Shown: positions 5,033 through 7,171 of the stretch, piece by piece | Position numbering within the stretch: the first letter of the stretch is position 1 | Layout: every line of letters starts with the position of its first letter | NCBI GenBank assembly: GCA_015067125.1 | Contig: SVNB01000088.1 | Location: 1 to 7,171 of the forward strand | Direction of reading: 5' to 3' | DNA length: 7,171 nt | Source of the DNA: Oscillospiraceae bacterium | GTDB taxonomy: Bacteria; Bacillota; Clostridia; Oscillospirales; Ruminococcaceae | Notes under the pieces: generated by a model | Seen by the model: only the letters and a program-made list of their open reading frames with translations | Database searches by the model: none | Told to the model about the DNA's origin: nothing | Made by a program: the position numbers and the translations under genes

Positions 5033-6367
5033 ATGAAAAAGATTTTAACTTTTGCAATAATCGGGGCAATGCTTGCGGCTTTTTCTGCCTGCAGCCATAC
5101 CCACGTTCCGGGTCCTTCCGCAACCTGTTACGATCCGCAGATCTGTACAGAGTGCGAAGAAATTCTTGTGGAAGCTACCGGCCATCGCCCGGGTGACCCT
5201 GCCACCTGTATGGCGGCACAGACCTGCGTTTTTTGCGGACTGGAACTTGCACCGATGCTGGAACATACTCCCGGCGCGGAAGCAACCTGCCTTGAACCGC
5301 AGCTTTGCACAGTCTGCGGAACAGAACTTGCCGCTGCCCATGGCCACAGCATAAATGCGGAAAACGCCTGCGATGCCTGCGGACTTCAGATAGTTCCCGC
5401 AAACCAGAAGTACATAAAACCCGGCAGAAACGGAGCGCTTTCCGATAATCTTGATAATATAATTCCGGAAACCGAAGGTGGACATTACACCAACGATATT
5501 GAAGCATATTATGCCGGAGCGGTGCTTGTGTGCGGAGATTACGGCCTTGAATATTTTCTTCCTTCCGAAGAAGGCAATGCCGCATGGGCAAATACCGTAA
5601 ACAAATTTGCAAAAAAATATCCCGATATAAACACCACAGCGCTGCTTGTTCCAAAAAGCTGCACTTTTAACTTCCCTGCAGGATATACCGACCCCTATGA
5701 AAAAACAAAGGCGCATATTGATGCGACCTATGCAATGCTTGACGAAGGCATAAATTCCGCAGATTGTCTTGGCGTTATGACGGAGCATAAGGAAGAGTAT
5801 ATGTTCTATCGCACCGACCACCACTGGACAAGCCTTGGCGCATATTATGCCTCTGTTGCATACTGCAATGCCAATGCCATTATTCCTTATGAACTGGATA
5901 CTTATGAATCTGTTACCAAAACCGGTTTTGTGGGAACTTTCTATAATTTTACCGGCGGCGTGCAGAATTTTAAAACAAACCCGGACTATACCGTTGGCCG
6001 CTATCCGCATATCGGATATTCCATGATTGCCGGCAATACCGGAAGCTGGTACAACACCTCTGCAATAAACAGCAACTTTAACAACTATGCGGGAATGTTT
6101 ATCAGCGGCGATAATCCGCTTACTGTTATTACGACAGAAAACAAAAACGGCAGAACCCTTATGATTTTTAAAGAATCTTACGGCAACGCTTTTGTGCCCT
6201 ATATGATAGATTATTATGAGCAGATAGTTGTTGTGGATATCCGCAAGGAAAGCAAGGGTGTGGGCGCCCTTATCGAACAATACGGCGTTACCGATGCGCT
6301 TATCATCAATAACGTCCAGGCGGCCATAAGCCTTTTGCCGGAACTTGACGCAAAAGCCCTTTCTTAA
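5033..6367 (+). CDS. DHHW-family SGNH-hydrolase-like lipoprotein with N-terminal Cys-rich repeats
   Basis: The 444-residue product begins with a lipoprotein-type signal: two Lys, a hydrophobic core and FSAC with the candidate lipidated Cys at residue 20. It should be anchored outside the membrane. Residues 30-118 hold three 27-residue repeats with CX5CX2C cysteines (32/38/41, 59/65/68, 86/92/95), each followed by GH or EH and two of them by PG, then a shortened fourth copy with CX2C at 113/116. The C-terminal domain has YRTDHHWTSLGAYYA (Asp262, His264) and KESYGNAF (Ser382, Asn385), which match the DHHW family and the Asp-x-His plus Ser catalytic pattern of AlgJ/AlgX-like O-acetyltransferases or esterases. 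An esterase or acyl-transfer role on surface glycan is inferred, and the substrate is unknown. ATG 5033 is chosen for GGAGG five bases upstream and the lipoprotein signal; an in-frame TTG at 4991 is rejected. The Nudix gene follows after 17 nt. Confidence 0.87.
   Translation: MKKILTFAIIGAMLAAFSACSHTHVPGPSATCYDPQICTECEEILVEATGHRPGDPATCMAAQTCVFCGLELAPMLEHTPGAEATCLEPQLCTVCGTELAAAHGHSINAENACDACGLQIVPANQKYIKPGRNGALSDNLDNIIPETEGGHYTNDIEAYYAGAVLVCGDYGLEYFLPSEEGNAAWANTVNKFAKKYPDINTTALLVPKSCTFNFPAGYTDPYEKTKAHIDATYAMLDEGINSADCLGVMTEHKEEYMFYRTDHHWTSLGAYYASVAYCNANAIIPYELDTYESVTKTGFVGTFYNFTGGVQNFKTNPDYTVGRYPHIGYSMIAGNTGSWYNTSAINSNFNNYAGMFISGDNPLTVITTENKNGRTLMIFKESYGNAFVPYMIDYYEQIVVVDIRKESKGVGALIEQYGVTDALIINNVQAAISLLPELDAKALS
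5120..5386 (+). repeat. Tandem 27-residue Cys-rich protein repeats (81-nt period)
   Basis: Three full units start at lipoprotein residues 30, 57 and 84, each beginning ATC and carrying CX5CX2C, usually with PQ before the second Cys. A shorter last unit ends with CDACG. Cysteines recur exactly every 27 residues (32, 59, 86). Repeats of this style, ATC-xxPQxC-xxCG-xxL-GHxPG, are known from many secreted clostridial proteins. Metal binding or disulfide bonding is possible but not shown. The DNA copies have diverged, so this is an old protein repeat and not a recent duplication. Confidence 0.85.
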
Positions 6368-6384
6368 AAAAAACAGGAGCCACT

Positions 6385-6942
6385 ATGGATTTAAAACAGC
6401 AGATAGAAAATTATGTTCCCGTAAACGAACAGGAAGAAAAAGATAAAGCCCTTTTGCTGGAATGGCTTTGCGAGCCGGAGGTTTTTACCCGCAAAAACAA
6501 AAAAGCGCATTTTACAGCTTCTGCATGGGTGGTTAACCCGGCAAGAACAAAGGTGATGATGATTTATCACAATATCTATAATTCCTGGGCATGGATGGGC
6601 GGCCACGCGGACGGCGAAACAGACCTTTTGGCCGTGGCAGAGCGGGAAGCAAAGGAAGAAAGCGGAATAGAGGATATTTATCCGGTTTCCAAAGATATCG
6701 CCTCGCTGGAAGTTGTTACCGTAAACGGCCACGAAAAAAAGGGAGAATACGTTTCTGCCCATTTGCATCTTAATGTGACATATATTTTCGAAGCGCCGGA
6801 AGAACAGAAGCTTTTTGTAAAACCGGACGAAAACAGCGGTGTTATGTGGATAGAAACAGATGATATAAAAAACAAAAGTACCGAAAAATGGTTTATAGAC
6901 CGGATTTATTCAAAGCTTATAAAAAAGATGAAGGAAATATAA
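6385..6942 (+). CDS. Nudix hydrolase
   Basis: The 185-residue cytoplasmic protein should hydrolyse a nucleoside-diphosphate-linked or similar pyrophosphate substrate using Mg2+ or Mn2+. The Nudix box lies at residues 72-95: GGHADGE, then REAKEESGI with Arg87, Glu88, Glu91 and Glu92 as expected catalytic and metal-binding residues. The box is one residue out of register against the textbook GX5EX7REUXEEXGU, because the segment before GE is one shorter and the one after it one longer; this appears to be a subfamily trait rather than damage. The domain begins with ASAWVVNP (45-52), and ~40 residues precede it. AGGAG at 6375-6379 lies five bases before the ATG. The 17-nt gap to the lipoprotein gene suggests co-transcription. 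Substrate is unknown, and general housekeeping detoxification is as likely as a link with the lipoprotein. Confidence 0.92.
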   Translation: MDLKQQIENYVPVNEQEEKDKALLLEWLCEPEVFTRKNKKAHFTASAWVVNPARTKVMMIYHNIYNSWAWMGGHADGETDLLAVAEREAKEESGIEDIYPVSKDIASLEVVTVNGHEKKGEYVSAHLHLNVTYIFEAPEEQKLFVKPDENSGVMWIETDDIKNKSTEKWFIDRIYSKLIKKMKEI

Positions 6943-6981
6943 AAAATCCCGTGCTCGTAGTTTTGAGCACGGGATTTTTTT
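6941..6981 (+). terminator. Intrinsic terminator between convergent Nudix and acyltransferase-like genes
   Basis: The stem ATCCCGTGCTC / GAGCACGGGAT, extended by paired A and T tracts and closed by the loop GTAGTTTT, overlaps the Nudix stop codon. It lies 12 nt from the stop of the convergent minus-strand gene. The A-tract before and T-tract after make it suitable for both strands. The stem is identical to that at 2324-2359, while the loop differs. Confidence 0.93.
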
Positions 6982-6993
6982 GAGCGCAAGGCT

Positions 6994-7171
6994 TTATTCC
7001 TCATAAGGTACGCCAAGAGAAGCACACATGGCTTTTCTGGCTTTTTCGGCAAGTTCCGCAGTGGAAGAAGCCGCAACTTCTTCTGCGGGAACAACTTCGC
7101 AGATATCAAGGGTTATATGGGTGCGTTTAAACGGTGCGTTTTTGTGTACCCGGTTGGTATTGGAAACGGTG
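6994..7171 (-). CDS. C-terminal fragment, probable PlsC-like 1-acyl-glycerol-3-phosphate acyltransferase
   Basis: Only the last 58 codons are inside the window; the gene continues past the right edge and reads towards the Nudix gene. The visible protein begins TVSNTNRVHKNAPFKRTH, runs through a short beta-like segment ITLDICEVVPAEEV, then a helix STAELAEKARKAMCASLG, and stops at TAA (6994-6996). A strand of the form 'I-T-L-x-I-x-x-x-x-P' followed by '[ST]-x-E-L-A-E-x-x-R' is typical of the C-terminus of PlsC-type lysophospholipid acyltransferases. The catalytic HX4D motif would lie outside the window, so the product name is tentative. That the fragment is coding is supported by its codon pattern and by the terminator placed just after its stop. 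Confidence 0.5.
   Translation of the reverse strand, partial: TVSNTNRVHKNAPFKRTHITLDICEVVPAEEVAASSTAELAEKARKAMCASLGVPYEE

Noticed and set aside
5120..5386. Haem-binding or CRISPR-like reading of the periodic region
   Set aside because: The cysteine pairs are CX2C without the following His of CXXCH, and the 81-nt period is a protein repeat with diverged DNA, not conserved repeats with unique spacers.
5045..6280. 411-codon open frame opposite the DHHW lipoprotein gene
   Set aside because: It lies wholly inside a gene with a clear promoter, ribosome binding site, signal sequence and catalytic motifs; its translation has no recognisable domain.

Overview
The window looks like chromosome of a gut-type Clostridia (Bacillota), plausibly near Oscillospirales/Oscillospiraceae. 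The basis is A-rich coding strands, strong GGAGG-type ribosome binding sites, a DHHW-family lipoprotein with clostridial-style Cys-rich repeats, and an Xre regulator fused to a membrane domain. The lineage is inferred from style and no marker gene fixes it. No RNA gene, CRISPR array, insertion sequence or phage gene was recognised.

Left part (1-2359): the end of a pyrimidine biosynthesis operon, pyrF (5' end cut off by the window), pyrE and pyrB, closely packed and closed by a strong intrinsic terminator. PyrE makes OMP from orotate, PyrF decarboxylates OMP to UMP, and PyrB makes carbamoyl aspartate earlier in the pathway. PyrB carries a ~60-residue C-terminal extension whose cysteines match the zinc-binding half of the ATCase regulatory chain PyrI (CX4C-X23-CX2C), with no PyrI nucleotide-binding domain and no separate pyrI before the terminator. 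This is the most notable point in the window.

Middle (2360-4925): a short G-rich stretch with two imperfect hairpins sits between convergent genes. It is followed by a minus-strand Xre/HTH regulator with about seven predicted membrane segments. A ~220-bp divergent region with promoters in both directions and two inverted repeats separates this regulator from a plus-strand GT4-type glycosyltransferase with a long basic tail.

Right part (4926-7171): a promoter embedded in a 16-bp hairpin drives a probable two-gene unit. The first gene is a DHHW/SGNH-hydrolase-like lipoprotein with tandem 27-residue Cys repeats, and the second is a Nudix hydrolase 17 nt downstream. A second terminator, with the same stem sequence as the one after pyrB, separates this unit from the 3' end of a convergent gene that is probably a PlsC-like acyltransferase. 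The glycosyltransferase, the extracytoplasmic lipoprotein and the possible acyltransferase suggest an envelope or lipid theme, but nothing here proves that they act together.
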